A stretch of DNA of 64,000 nt from Winogradskyella undariae (GTDB lineage Bacteria; Bacteroidota; Bacteroidia; Flavobacteriales; Flavobacteriaceae). The stretch lies in assembly GCF_013285155.1 (NCBI RefSeq), contig NZ_JABTEL010000014.1:29834-93833 (forward strand), written 5' to 3'. The translations under genes were made by a program, and so were the position numbers. This document shows, one piece after another, positions 26,264 through 34,147 of this stretch. Each line of letters opens with the position of its first letter. Positions within the stretch are counted from its first letter, which is position 1. Below the pieces are notes generated by a model that saw nothing but the letters and a program-made list of their open reading frames with translations, was not told the origin of the DNA and did not search any database.

Positions 26264-26932
26264 TTAATTGTTATTACCTATTGTATTAATTTGATCTGAA
26301 GTAATAATGGCTTCAGTATGTTTTTTAGTATTTGCTGTCTTAATCATTGCCTCAGCAATAATAGCAGCATCAACAATTTTATATTTTTTTAAAGCTCCGA
26401 TAAATAAGGGTTGAATAATTTTAAATAATGCTAGCCCTATTTTTTCTAAAGTTCTTTTTTCTTCACGATTACCTCCAATTAAAGATGGTCTGAAGATATA
26501 AGTGTTAGCTATTTTTAGTGCTAATACATCTTGCTCCATTTCTCCTTTAGTTTTGTTATAAAAGACACTACTCTTTTTATTCGCACCCATTGCAGAGACT
26601 ACCAAAAAGGTGTTGATGCCATTAGCTTTTGCTAATTTTGAAGCTGCAACAGGAATACCATAATCAATTCTTTTATACATCACCTTATCTGGTGTTTTTG
26701 ATTTTGTAGTACCTATGCAACAGTATATTTCATCCGCTATAAAGTCGGTTTTAAATTGTTCTAACTCTAGTAAGTTTCCTGTAAACTGTTGTACTTTATT
26801 TTGAGGTAAACTTTCAATTCTAGATCTCGAAAATAATTTGATGGTCTCGTAACGTTCATCAGCAATTAACTTTTGAAGCACATGAGAGCCTGTTAAGCCT
26901 GAAGCTCCTAATAGGATAGCTGTTTTTTTCAT
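26264..26932 (-). CDS. NAD(P)H-binding atypical SDR (TIP30/YwnB-like)
   Basis: A 222-residue extended short-chain dehydrogenase relative. The N-terminal cofactor motif is AILLGASGLTGSHVLQKL. DEIYCCIGTTKSKTPDK and FLVVSAMGANKKSSVFYNKTKGEME carry the Ser and YxxxK-like positions, here YNKTK. FRPSLIGGNREEKRTLEKIG is typical of the HTATIP2/TIP30-like group. The substrate is unknown. It begins 1 base after the stop of the TetR gene and is certainly co-transcribed with it. Confidence 0.88.
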   Translation of the reverse strand: MKKTAILLGASGLTGSHVLQKLIADERYETIKLFSRSRIESLPQNKVQQFTGNLLELEQFKTDFIADEIYCCIGTTKSKTPDKVMYKRIDYGIPVAASKLAKANGINTFLVVSAMGANKKSSVFYNKTKGEMEQDVLALKIANTYIFRPSLIGGNREEKRTLEKIGLALFKIIQPLFIGALKKYKIVDAAIIAEAMIKTANTKKHTEAIITSDQINTIGNNN

Positions 26933-26933
26933 A

Positions 26934-27518
26934 TTACTTATTCACTTTAATACTATCCCAAGCCGCTTGATAAGCCTCTTCGATATGGGATTCATTTAAC
27001 TGAAATGCACCTCTTTTTTGAGTAATCATTAAAAATGATAGAGGATTAATGGCATAGGCGTACAAAATAAAATCAGATAGAGGTTTTACTAAACCTTCTT
27101 TTTTGCCGCGTTGCCAAAGATCGAGTAGGGGTTGTAGGTGTTTTATACCTTCAATTCTACTGGGTTCATCTATCATTGGTGTATTATCACATTGGGCTAA
27201 AAACATAGCGTGTTCGCACTCTTTTAATTTAAAATCTGCTATGCGTTTCCAAATCAATTCAAAACCATCTTCAACGGACATATTTTCTTCGTAAGTTGCA
27301 AAAGCATAATTGGTATATTCTGCTTTAACTTCGATATAAGTTTGATTAACTAAATCTTGTTTGTTTTCAAAATAGAGATAAATTGTTGCAGGCGATACTT
27401 TTGCCATTTTTGCAATTTTACTCATTGGAGTAGCGTGAAATCCATTGTTATTGACCAACTCTATGGTTGCTTTAACTAATGCGTTTCTTTTGTCTATACT
27501 TTTTTGAAGTTTTGCCAT
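26934..27518 (-). CDS. TetR/AcrR-family repressor of the oxidoreductase operon
   Basis: A 194-residue regulator with the TetR helix-turn-helix at residues about 10-57 (IELVNNNGFHATPMSKIAKM, then AKVSPATIYLYFENKQDL) and a helical ligand domain after it. It is the first gene of a six-gene minus-strand operon (SDR, nitroreductase, MDR, ADH, DJ-1). A perfect palindrome at 27552-27565, 34 bases before its ATG, is the likely operator, so autoregulation with induction by an electrophilic ligand is the simplest model (inference). Confidence 0.92.
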   Translation of the reverse strand: MAKLQKSIDKRNALVKATIELVNNNGFHATPMSKIAKMAKVSPATIYLYFENKQDLVNQTYIEVKAEYTNYAFATYEENMSVEDGFELIWKRIADFKLKECEHAMFLAQCDNTPMIDEPSRIEGIKHLQPLLDLWQRGKKEGLVKPLSDFILYAYAINPLSFLMITQKRGAFQLNESHIEEAYQAAWDSIKVNK

Positions 27519-27551
27519 GATAATTTTAATTCTGGTACAAATGTAAGTAAA

Positions 27552-27565
27552 AATGAACGTTCATT
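27552..27565. promoter_or_regulatory. probable TetR operator, perfect 14-base palindrome
   Basis: AATGAACGTTCATT reads the same on both strands. It sits between the TetR-headed operon and the CsbD gene, 34 bases from the TetR start, a usual place and style (GAACGTTC core) for a TetR dimer site. Confidence 0.75.
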
Positions 27566-27755
27566 CTTTTTTTTAACAAAGGTTTATGTTTAGTCTTATT
27601 AAATAGATTCTTATCTACTATTAACAAGGATAACATTGTTTAGTGAAACGAGTCAACTAATAAATGAATAGAGCTAAAATACCTTTACAAAGCCTATTAC
27701 CTTTACACCATAGCGAATCACAAGGATTTGCATTAACTACAAAAACTCAAGAATT

Positions 27756-27956
27756 ATGTCAAAAGCATGGGAAGATAAAGCAAAAGGAAATTGGAATATA
27801 GCTAAAGGAAAAATTAAGCAAAAGTGGGGAGAACTCACCGATGACGATTTAGATTATGTGGAAGGAAAGGAAGATGAATTAGTGGGGAGAATCCAAAAAC
27901 GTACAGGAGAAACCAAAGAAAAAGTAAACGAATATTTAAATGATTTAATAAATTAA
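27756..27956 (+). CDS. CsbD-family stress protein
   Basis: A 66-residue hydrophilic protein with the CsbD pattern: WEDKAKGNWNIAKGKIKQKW, then WGELTDDDLDYVEGKEDEL and VGRIQKRTGETKEKVNEYL. CsbD proteins are small, abundant and induced by general stress in many bacteria; their molecular role is unknown. It is divergently placed from the TetR operon, 237 bases away, with its own strong terminator, and may be independent of the TetR repressor. Confidence 0.93.
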   Translation: MSKAWEDKAKGNWNIAKGKIKQKWGELTDDDLDYVEGKEDELVGRIQKRTGETKEKVNEYLNDLIN

Positions 27957-27979
27957 TAGACTATAATTAGTCAGATAAG

Positions 27980-28005
27980 AATCCTACGAAAGTAGGATTT
28001 TTTTT
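27980..28005 (+). terminator. intrinsic terminator of the csbD-like gene
   Basis: AATCCTAC and GTAGGATT form a perfect stem around a GAAA tetraloop, followed by a T-run. It lies 23 bases after the stop codon. Confidence 0.93.
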
Positions 28006-28128
28006 GTTAAATTTTATTCAAAATGATTTACTGAGTCTAATTAAAACTAAATTATTAGTTGTTATTGATGTTCAACTTTCATTTTGAAAAAAACACATAC
28101 TTTTGTTCTAAGTTAAAAGAAATATTAA

Positions 28129-28998
28129 GTGATATCAGGTATTCGAAAATATGGTTTTAAGCAGGGATTACCTTACGAATTTGAACATCGTAACCTAAGA
28201 GCGCTTTATTCTAGTTCGTTTAATGAATTAATCATTCCGCACCGTGCCGATTTTTATCAAATTATATGGTTTAAAACAGGTTTCCCTAAGCATGTGGTTG
28301 ATCTTAATACCATTGAGATAATACCAAATACAATTTTATTTGTAGATAAAAATAGTGTTCAATGTTTTGATAAAACGGAGCAGATTGATGGAGAGGTTTT
28401 ACTTTTTACAGATAATTTTTTCTGTAAAACAGAAGAAGATACTAAGTTTCTTATGAGTAACATGTTGTTTAACGATATGTTTTCAGTGACAACATTGAAG
28501 ATAAAAAAGCTAATTCCGATTTTTAATAGTTTTTTTAAATTTATTAAAACAGAATTAGCTAATGACGTTGATATTTACAGTTCAGATATTATACGAAATC
28601 AGCTTAAGAACTTGTTATTGATATCAGAACGAGAAAAGCAAAATCAAAATAATGTTATTATAAATAAAGGAACTGATTTAGATTTTGTTATTAAGTTTAG
28701 AGATCTTATAGATAAGCATTTTAAAGTGCAAAAATCTGTAACAAAATATACTTTCCAATTAAACGTAACTCAAAAACGATTAAGCTCAGCGACTTTAAAG
28801 GTTATGGCTATTACTCCAAAGCACATGATAGATGCAAGAGTTATTTTAGAGGCTAAACGTTTATTAGTACATACAGTTTATAGTGTGAAAGAAATAGGTT
28901 ACACACTTGGTTTTGAGGAGCCTACTAATTTTGTGAAATACTTTAAAAAACATCAAAGTATAACGCCAACTGAATTTAGAAATAGATTTTCTAGATAA
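28129..28998 (+). CDS. AraC-family transcriptional regulator
   Basis: A 289-residue protein. The N-terminal cupin-like half has DFYQIIWFKTG and PNTILFVDKNSVQCFD. The C-terminal double HTH (about residues 190-287) ends with YSVKEIGYTLGFEEPTNFVK and YFKKHQSITPTEFRNRF, the AraC signature. It starts with GTG at 28129, as no ATG is available in the N-terminal half. A -7-like box TACTTTTG at 28098-28105 supports this start. The target is unknown; the CBU_0592-like gene follows by 116 bases on the same strand. Confidence 0.9.
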   Translation: MISGIRKYGFKQGLPYEFEHRNLRALYSSSFNELIIPHRADFYQIIWFKTGFPKHVVDLNTIEIIPNTILFVDKNSVQCFDKTEQIDGEVLLFTDNFFCKTEEDTKFLMSNMLFNDMFSVTTLKIKKLIPIFNSFFKFIKTELANDVDIYSSDIIRNQLKNLLLISEREKQNQNNVIINKGTDLDFVIKFRDLIDKHFKVQKSVTKYTFQLNVTQKRLSSATLKVMAITPKHMIDARVILEAKRLLVHTVYSVKEIGYTLGFEEPTNFVKYFKKHQSITPTEFRNRFSR

Positions 28999-29114
28999 TT
29001 TTATTAGGGCGAAAAATTACCATTTATTGTTGCTTTTTTATCATTTTAAATTAAGGAGGTTGTTGCAAATTTGCTTCATGATTCACTTAAATAAAATGAA
29101 ACAAATTAAGAGAA

Positions 29115-29375
29115 ATGAAATTAGTAATTGACGTATTAGGTTGGTCAGGTTCTGGCTTTTTAGTTCTTGCTTATGGACTAACAATTATAGAAAACAAAAG
29201 GTACTTTGACTATGCTAAGTACTTAAATCTTTTTGGAGCACTTTTAATTGCTATTAACTGTTATTACTATAGTGCAATTCCGTCTTTCGTATCTAATATA
29301 ATATGGAGTGTTATGGCAACATTGACTCTGTATAGAACTAAGAAAAAAGAAAGAATCTTGGTTTCAATAAAATAA
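29115..29375 (+). CDS. CBU_0592-like small membrane protein
   Basis: An 86-residue protein with three short hydrophobic helices: VIDVLGWSGSGFLVLAYGLT, YLNLFGALLIAINCYYYSA and PSFVSNIIWSVMATLTLY. The opening DVLGWSGSGFLVLAYGL and the N-Y-Y/S-F pattern match the CBU_0592 family of uncharacterised membrane proteins. It may be a target of the AraC-type regulator just upstream (inference from position only). Confidence 0.75.
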   Translation: MKLVIDVLGWSGSGFLVLAYGLTIIENKRYFDYAKYLNLFGALLIAINCYYYSAIPSFVSNIIWSVMATLTLYRTKKKERILVSIK

Positions 29376-29496
29376 TAGATTATTAAATTACATATTTAAG
29401 AATATATAAGGCTGCTAATTTGTAGCCTTTTTTAGTTTGTATAATTTACTTTTTTTTGAATTAAAGTAACTTTAAGATATACAGAACATGTAATGG

Positions 29497-29853
29497 TTAT
29501 ATCTGATGATTTACGGAAGCTTTAAATTGTTGAGGCGTCATCATTTCCATTTTTTTAAATTGTCTATTGAAGTAACTTGTATTATTAAAGCCAGATTGAA
29601 ATGCTATTTCCGACATTCTTAAATTTTGAGATGATTTAATAAGTTTCTTAGAAAATTTAATTTTTTCTGAATTGATATAATTAATAGGCAAAATACCTAA
29701 AGTATTTTTAAACTGCTTATGAAAATGAGAAGCACTCATGTGAGCTTTATTAGCCAATTGATCTACTGTAATATCTTTATTATAAATTTTATTTTGAAAA
29801 AAGATCTATATACGTTGTGTGTAGGTCTTTTTTGATTTTGATAATTTATTCAT
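29497..29853 (-). pseudogene. AraC-type HTH gene interrupted by an in-frame TAG
   Basis: From the ATG at 29853 the frame reads MNKLSKSKKTYTQRI, then a TAG at 29808-29806, then IFFQNKIYNKDITVDQLANK and on through a complete AraC double HTH (MSASHFHKQFKNTLGILPIN ... MSEIAFQSGFNNTSYFNRQF) to the stop at 29497. The text on both sides of the TAG joins smoothly in the same frame, and DITVDQLAN is the normal AraC entry to the first HTH. So a standalone HTH of about 118 residues has been broken by one nonsense codon, unless a TTG at 29757 restarts it. No ligand domain precedes it. Confidence 0.6.
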
Positions 29854-29968
29854 TTATAATAATGAAAATGGTAAATTTTAAGTTTAATTATTGTTGATTT
29901 GAAAATATTTTAACTATTTATTGTTGTGTATATTGCTAATTTGATATATTTATGCTAAATAACTATAT

Positions 29969-30388
29969 ATGACAATAGATTTGTGTCCAAATTGCAGTAG
30001 TGATCAGTATGTTAAGAGCGGAGTAGTCAATAAAAGACAGCGTTTTAAATGTAAAAAATGCAACTACTATTTTACTGTTAATAAGATAGGGAAGAAGATA
30101 GACGACTATTATGTTAACAAGTCCTTACAACTCTATTTAGAAGGTCTCACCTATAGAGAAATTGAGCGCATTCTTGGTATTTCTCACGTAAGTGTAATGA
30201 ATTGGGTTAAAAAGTATAACATAAAACGTCCTTATAACTCTAATTATCACCCAACTTACAAAATATTAAACGCTAATGAACTTAGTCGGTATTTTTCTGA
30301 AACAGAAAATATAAAAGGTGCAGGTGTTATTGTTACTGAGTTAGGTGACAAATTCATGTTGATTAAATGGGAGCGTTTTAAAGATTAG
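29969..30388 (+). CDS. transposase-derived zinc-ribbon/HTH protein (IS1 InsA-like)
   Basis: A 139-residue protein. Residues 6-36 are a zinc ribbon with two Cys pairs (CPNCSSDQYVKSG and CKKCNYYFTV), of the kind at the N-terminus of IS1/IS1595-type transposases. Residues 50-77 hold an HTH (LEGLTYREIERILGISHVSV, then MNWVKKYN). No DDE catalytic domain follows, and no inverted repeats or partner gene of an IS are seen. The C-terminal ~50 residues (TEFNENIKGAG-like stretch GVIVTELGDKFMLIKWERF) look like a small separate domain. It may be a domesticated DNA-binding regulator; it lies just upstream of the porin gene and of the shared 22-base element at 30454. Confidence 0.75.
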   Translation: MTIDLCPNCSSDQYVKSGVVNKRQRFKCKKCNYYFTVNKIGKKIDDYYVNKSLQLYLEGLTYREIERILGISHVSVMNWVKKYNIKRPYNSNYHPTYKILNANELSRYFSETENIKGAGVIVTELGDKFMLIKWERFKD

Positions 30389-30453
30389 TATATCAATTTA
30401 ACAAATTAGTATATAAAATATGAATTAAAGAGATGTTTTTAAGAGCTTAGTGG

Positions 30454-30475
30454 TGCACACAAAACTAATTTTAAG
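30454..30475 (-). promoter_or_regulatory. 22-base element shared by the two acetate-locus promoters, copy 1
   Basis: On the minus strand it reads CTTAAAATTAG then TTTTGTGTGCA. It matches the copy at 37230-37251 (plus strand) at 19 of 22 positions, with a perfect 12-base core GTTTTGTGTGCA. It ends 22 bases before the porin ATG. It is likely the binding site of a regulator common to the porin/symporter and acyl-CoA ligase genes. Confidence 0.6.
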
Positions 30476-30497
30476 TACTAACTAATCTTTTTAAACA

Positions 30498-31745
30498 ATG
30501 AAGAATCAAACTTTTGTATTGATAGGACTGTTTATCATGTTCTTTCAATTTATGATTGCTCAAGGCTCGCCAGATTATTCTGGTGGACTTAAATTCAAAT
30601 TCAACGAAGAAGGCTCTAAATATCTTCGTCTCATTTCTTGGGCACAAGTCCAAGCCAATTACAATACAGATGAAACCTTTGATGGTAACGGAAACGAAAA
30701 CAGTAAATTAAACTTTAATTTACGCCGTGCTAGAGTTTTAATGTTCGCTCAAATTAACAAGGACTTTTTAATTCTAACTCATTTTGGATTAAATAGTTTA
30801 ACAAGTTCTACGTTAAGTCCAACCGGAAAAGGAGATGGTTCTCAACTGTTCTTTCACGATGTTTGGGCGCAATATAATGTAGGCGAAAATCATACTGTTG
30901 GTGGAGGTTTACATTATTTCAATGGTATTTCTAGATTAAACAATCAAAGTACACTTAATATCATGACGCTAGATAACAACCGTCAGTCGTGGGCAACTAT
31001 TGGTTTGTCAGATCAATTTGCAAGACATCTAGGTGTGTTTATGAAAGGGAAATTCAATAAGCTACAATATCGCGTTGCTGTAAACGATGCATCTGTATCT
31101 TCTTTAGATGGTCGTACAGCTGTTGCAGGTGGTGATGCCGTTTATAATGGTCGCTCTAATCTTGGTTCTAAAGCCGCAGGAAAAACCTATGCTGGTTATT
31201 TCGATTATCATTTTTTAGATCAAGAGTCAAACTTTTTGCCTTATAAAGTTGGAACATACTTAGGAGAGAAAAAAGTATTCAATATTGGTGCAGGTTTCTT
31301 TTTACATCCTGAAGGTTCAGTAATTGATACAGGCACAGCTATTGCACCAAATCTTGAAGGTGAAGATGTATCCATCTTTGCAGTCGATGCTTTTTATGAT
31401 ACACCAATTGGTGAAGACGGAAGTGCTATTACTGCGTATGCTGTCTATCAGAATAGTAACTACGGAAAAAACTATTTGTACAGCGCCTACGGAACAGGTG
31501 ATATGCTTTATGGTCATGTTGGTTATGTTCTTAAAGGTGATAAGCTAAAAACAAGATTTCAACCCTATGTAAGTTACGGAACACATAGTTATGATGCTGT
31601 TGATGATAACAGATCAACATTAGGTGTTGGTATCAATGCTTATATGAGTGGGCATAATTCAAAATTAACTTTAGAATACATGAATCAAAGCTTTGGATCG
31701 GTAGACACTAGTACTATTTCGCTTCAAGCTATGATTTACCTATAA
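30498..31745 (+). CDS. outer-membrane porin
   Basis: A 415-residue protein with a signal peptide (MKNQTFVLIGLFIMFFQFMIAQ) and a mature part of alternating beta-barrel strands, e.g. LRLISWAQVQANYN, NFNLRRARVLMFAQINKDF and THFGLNSLTSST, ending in an aromatic/hydrophobic strand (TSTISLQAMIYL). It resembles the porin O/P-like 16-stranded family. It is the first gene of the acetate locus, with the symporter small subunit 13 bases downstream, so it probably lets short-chain carboxylates through the outer membrane (inference). Confidence 0.85.
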   Translation: MKNQTFVLIGLFIMFFQFMIAQGSPDYSGGLKFKFNEEGSKYLRLISWAQVQANYNTDETFDGNGNENSKLNFNLRRARVLMFAQINKDFLILTHFGLNSLTSSTLSPTGKGDGSQLFFHDVWAQYNVGENHTVGGGLHYFNGISRLNNQSTLNIMTLDNNRQSWATIGLSDQFARHLGVFMKGKFNKLQYRVAVNDASVSSLDGRTAVAGGDAVYNGRSNLGSKAAGKTYAGYFDYHFLDQESNFLPYKVGTYLGEKKVFNIGAGFFLHPEGSVIDTGTAIAPNLEGEDVSIFAVDAFYDTPIGEDGSAITAYAVYQNSNYGKNYLYSAYGTGDMLYGHVGYVLKGDKLKTRFQPYVSYGTHSYDAVDDNRSTLGVGINAYMSGHNSKLTLEYMNQSFGSVDTSTISLQAMIYL

Positions 31746-31758
31746 AAACTAAGAAACT

Positions 31759-32019
31759 ATGAGTAATAAACAGGATCACGCTACAGCGTACTGGAAAGAA
31801 AATGTGAAGTATCTAGCCATACTTCTAACAATATGGTTTGTAGTATCCTTTGGGTGTGGCATTCTATTTAGAGAAGAGTTAAACCAATTTAAACTAGGTG
31901 GTTTTAAACTAGGATTTTGGTTTGCGCAACAAGGGTCTATATATGTTTTCGTGGTATTAATATTCGTTTATGTAAGATTAATGAACAAACTAGATAAAAA
32001 ATACGGTTACGACGAGTAA
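31759..32019 (+). CDS. DUF4212 symporter small subunit
   Basis: An 86-residue protein with two membrane helices, YLAILLTIWFVVSFGCGILF and FWFAQQGSIYVFVVLIFVYV. The opening AYWKENVKYLAILLTIWF and the FWFAQQGS motif are the DUF4212 marks. Members always sit next to VC_2705-type sodium:solute symporters, as here (31-base gap), and are thought to form a complex with them, like YhdT with PanF. Confidence 0.95.
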   Translation: MSNKQDHATAYWKENVKYLAILLTIWFVVSFGCGILFREELNQFKLGGFKLGFWFAQQGSIYVFVVLIFVYVRLMNKLDKKYGYDE

Positions 32020-32050
32020 GCCTTAACTAACAACATTAAATAAAAATATT

Positions 32051-33817
32051 ATGAGTGTACAAACATGGACTTGGTTATTAGTCGGCATTACTTTTGCGCT
32101 GTATTTCGGAATCGCAATTTGGGCTAGAGCTGGCTCAACTAAAGAATTTTATGTTGCGGGTGGAGGTGTTTCTCCATTAGCAAATGGTATGGCAACGGCT
32201 GCCGATTGGATGAGTGCCGCCTCCTTTATAAGTATGGCAGGTATTATTTCCTTCGCAGGTTACGATGGCTCTGTTTATCTTATGGGATGGACCGGAGGTT
32301 ACGTGCTTTTAGCATTGCTTTTAGCGCCTTATTTACGAAAGTTTGGGAAGTTTACAGTTCCTGATTTTATTGGAGATCGCTACTATTCAAACACCGCAAG
32401 AACGGTGGCTGTAATTTGTGCGTTAATCGTTTCATTTACTTACGTTGCAGGCCAAATGCGTGGTGTTGGAATTGTGTTTTCTCAATTTTTACAAGTAGAT
32501 ATTACTGTAGGTGTGATTATAGGAATGACAGTGGTACTGGCCTTCGCTTTATTGGGTGGTATGAAAGGAATTACATACACGCAAGTCGCACAATATTGTG
32601 TTTTGATTTTTGCTTTTATGGTGCCAGCATTCTTTATTTCATTGCAAATGACAGGAAACATTATTCCTCAAATTGGAATGGGTGGTAAAGTTGAAGGCGG
32701 AGCATTTCTTCTCGATAAATTAGATTCTTTACATACAGAATTAGGGTTTCATGAATATACCAGCGGAACCAAAAGCACTTGGGATGTATTAGCTATTACT
32801 TTAGCGTTAATGGCTGGTACTGCTGGTTTACCTCACGTTATTGTTCGCTTTTTTACAGTGCCTAAAGTGAAAGATGCACGTAAATCTGCAGGATATGCAT
32901 TATTCTTAATTGCTATTTTGTATACAACAGCGCCTGCTGTAGCCGTTTTTTCTAGAACTAATTTAATTGAAACGGTAAGTAACCAACGTTATGATGAAAT
33001 TCCGGTTTGGTTTAAAAATTGGGAAAATACAGGCTTAATTGCTTGGTCTGATAAAAATGGCGATGGTAAAATTCAATATGTTGCAGGAAATGCATTGTCT
33101 AGTAGTAAACCAGAATTTACAGATGCTAGAGGAGAACATGGTGAGCGTATTGTTGCTAACAGTAGCGGTGAAGTCAATGAATTATATGTGGATAGAGATA
33201 TCATGGTATTAGCAAATCCTGAAATTGCAAACTTACCAAATTGGGTCATTGGATTGGTAGCAGCCGGTGGGCTTGCAGCAGCTTTATCTACAGCTGCAGG
33301 ATTACTTTTAGTAATTTCTACATCCGTTTCTCATGATTTAATTAAGAAACAATTGCGACCAGATATTTCTGATAAAAATGAATTAAGAGCAGCAAGAATT
33401 TCAATTTTTGTAGCGATTTTAATTGCAGGTTACTTCGGGATTAATCCACCAGGATTTGTCGCCGCCGTCGTCGCGCTCGCCTTTGGTCTTGCCGCCGCAT
33501 CTTTTTTTCCTGCCATTATTTTAGGGATTTTTGATAAACGAATGAATAAAGAAGGTGCTATTGCAGGTATGATTGTTGGTATTACATTAATGATGTATTA
33601 CATGATGCGCTTTAAACTCGATATGTTTGGAGGCGGAACCAGTGAAGATTGGTGGTTTGGAACTTCACCAGAAGGTTTTGGAACCATTGCTATGTGCGTC
33701 AATTTTGTGATTTCGGTAGTTATTTCAAGATTATCAGTTGCACCACCTCAAGATGTTCAAGATATGGTTGAAAGTATCAGAATACCTTCAGGTGCAGGAG
33801 AAGCACAAGACCATTAA
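32051..33817 (+). CDS. sodium:solute symporter, VC_2705 type (acetate/carboxylate)
   Basis: A 588-residue SLC5/SSS transporter with about 13 membrane helices. Family marks are EFYVAGGGVSPLANGMATAADWMSAASFI (in parts), GYVLLALLLAPYLRKFGKFT and GLAAALSTAAGLLLVISTSV. The VC_2705 branch is a close relative of the acetate permease ActP. A hydrophilic insertion at about residues 310-390 carries an EF-hand-like loop DKNGDGKI (334-341), so calcium could bind outside the membrane. The neighbours (porin, DUF4212 protein, symporter-like kinase, acetate- and propionate-CoA ligases) point to uptake of short-chain acids. Confidence 0.93.
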   Translation: MSVQTWTWLLVGITFALYFGIAIWARAGSTKEFYVAGGGVSPLANGMATAADWMSAASFISMAGIISFAGYDGSVYLMGWTGGYVLLALLLAPYLRKFGKFTVPDFIGDRYYSNTARTVAVICALIVSFTYVAGQMRGVGIVFSQFLQVDITVGVIIGMTVVLAFALLGGMKGITYTQVAQYCVLIFAFMVPAFFISLQMTGNIIPQIGMGGKVEGGAFLLDKLDSLHTELGFHEYTSGTKSTWDVLAITLALMAGTAGLPHVIVRFFTVPKVKDARKSAGYALFLIAILYTTAPAVAVFSRTNLIETVSNQRYDEIPVWFKNWENTGLIAWSDKNGDGKIQYVAGNALSSSKPEFTDARGEHGERIVANSSGEVNELYVDRDIMVLANPEIANLPNWVIGLVAAGGLAAALSTAAGLLLVISTSVSHDLIKKQLRPDISDKNELRAARISIFVAILIAGYFGINPPGFVAAVVALAFGLAAASFFPAIILGIFDKRMNKEGAIAGMIVGITLMMYYMMRFKLDMFGGGTSEDWWFGTSPEGFGTIAMCVNFVISVVISRLSVAPPQDVQDMVESIRIPSGAGEAQDH

Positions 33818-33873
33818 AAAGCTAATGTCTATATAGTTTTATATATCATTATTTTAATTTTACTTAGTTAGAG

Positions 33874-33904
33874 AATCAGTATTGCAAATTTTGTAATACT
33901 GATT
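33874..33904 (+). terminator. 31-base near-perfect palindrome after the symporter gene
   Basis: AATCAGTATT pairs with AATACTGATT, and the 11-base centre GCAAATTTTGT is itself largely self-complementary. The T-run after it (TTTCTTAT) is weak, so it may be a leaky terminator, an RNA-processing site separating the transport and sensor genes, or an operator. Confidence 0.5.
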
Positions 33905-33952
33905 TCTTATATTAGTAGATATTTAGTTATTTCTATTAATAATTACGAATTC

Positions 33953-34147
33953 ATGAAAAAACGTCACGAACAAAAGCTAGTGGTATTGTCAATAGCTTTG
34001 TTTTTTGTATTCAATATTCCCTTTGTCCTCATTTTTAATTTTGAAGGCGCCATTTTCGGGATTCCAACACTATACTTCTCGTTATTTACGTTTTGGATGA
34101 TTTCAATTGTGATTTCATATATCGTTTTAAAACGCCATTATGAATAG
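33953..34147 (+). CDS. small two-helix membrane protein
   Basis: A 64-residue protein with two hydrophobic helices, LVVLSIALFFVFNIPFVLIF and STLYFSLFTFWMISIVISY-like IPTLYFSLFTFWMISIVISY, and charged ends (MKKRHEQK, LKRHYE). Its last 8 bases overlap the start of the symporter-domain kinase gene, so the two are translationally coupled. Similar short proteins precede SLC5-type proteins in other bacteria (DUF485/YhdT-like helpers), and it may play that role for the kinase. No family is certain. Confidence 0.75.
   Translation: MKKRHEQKLVVLSIALFFVFNIPFVLIFNFEGAIFGIPTLYFSLFTFWMISIVISYIVLKRHYE

Noticed and set aside
29969..30388. Intact insertion sequence of the IS1 family
   Set aside because: There is no catalytic domain, no second gene, and no terminal inverted repeat or target duplication around it, so only a transposase-derived protein is supported.
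32416..32688. A 90-residue plus-strand frame inside the symporter gene
   Set aside because: Cys/Tyr/Arg-rich out-of-frame text inside a clear SSS transporter; no support as a gene.
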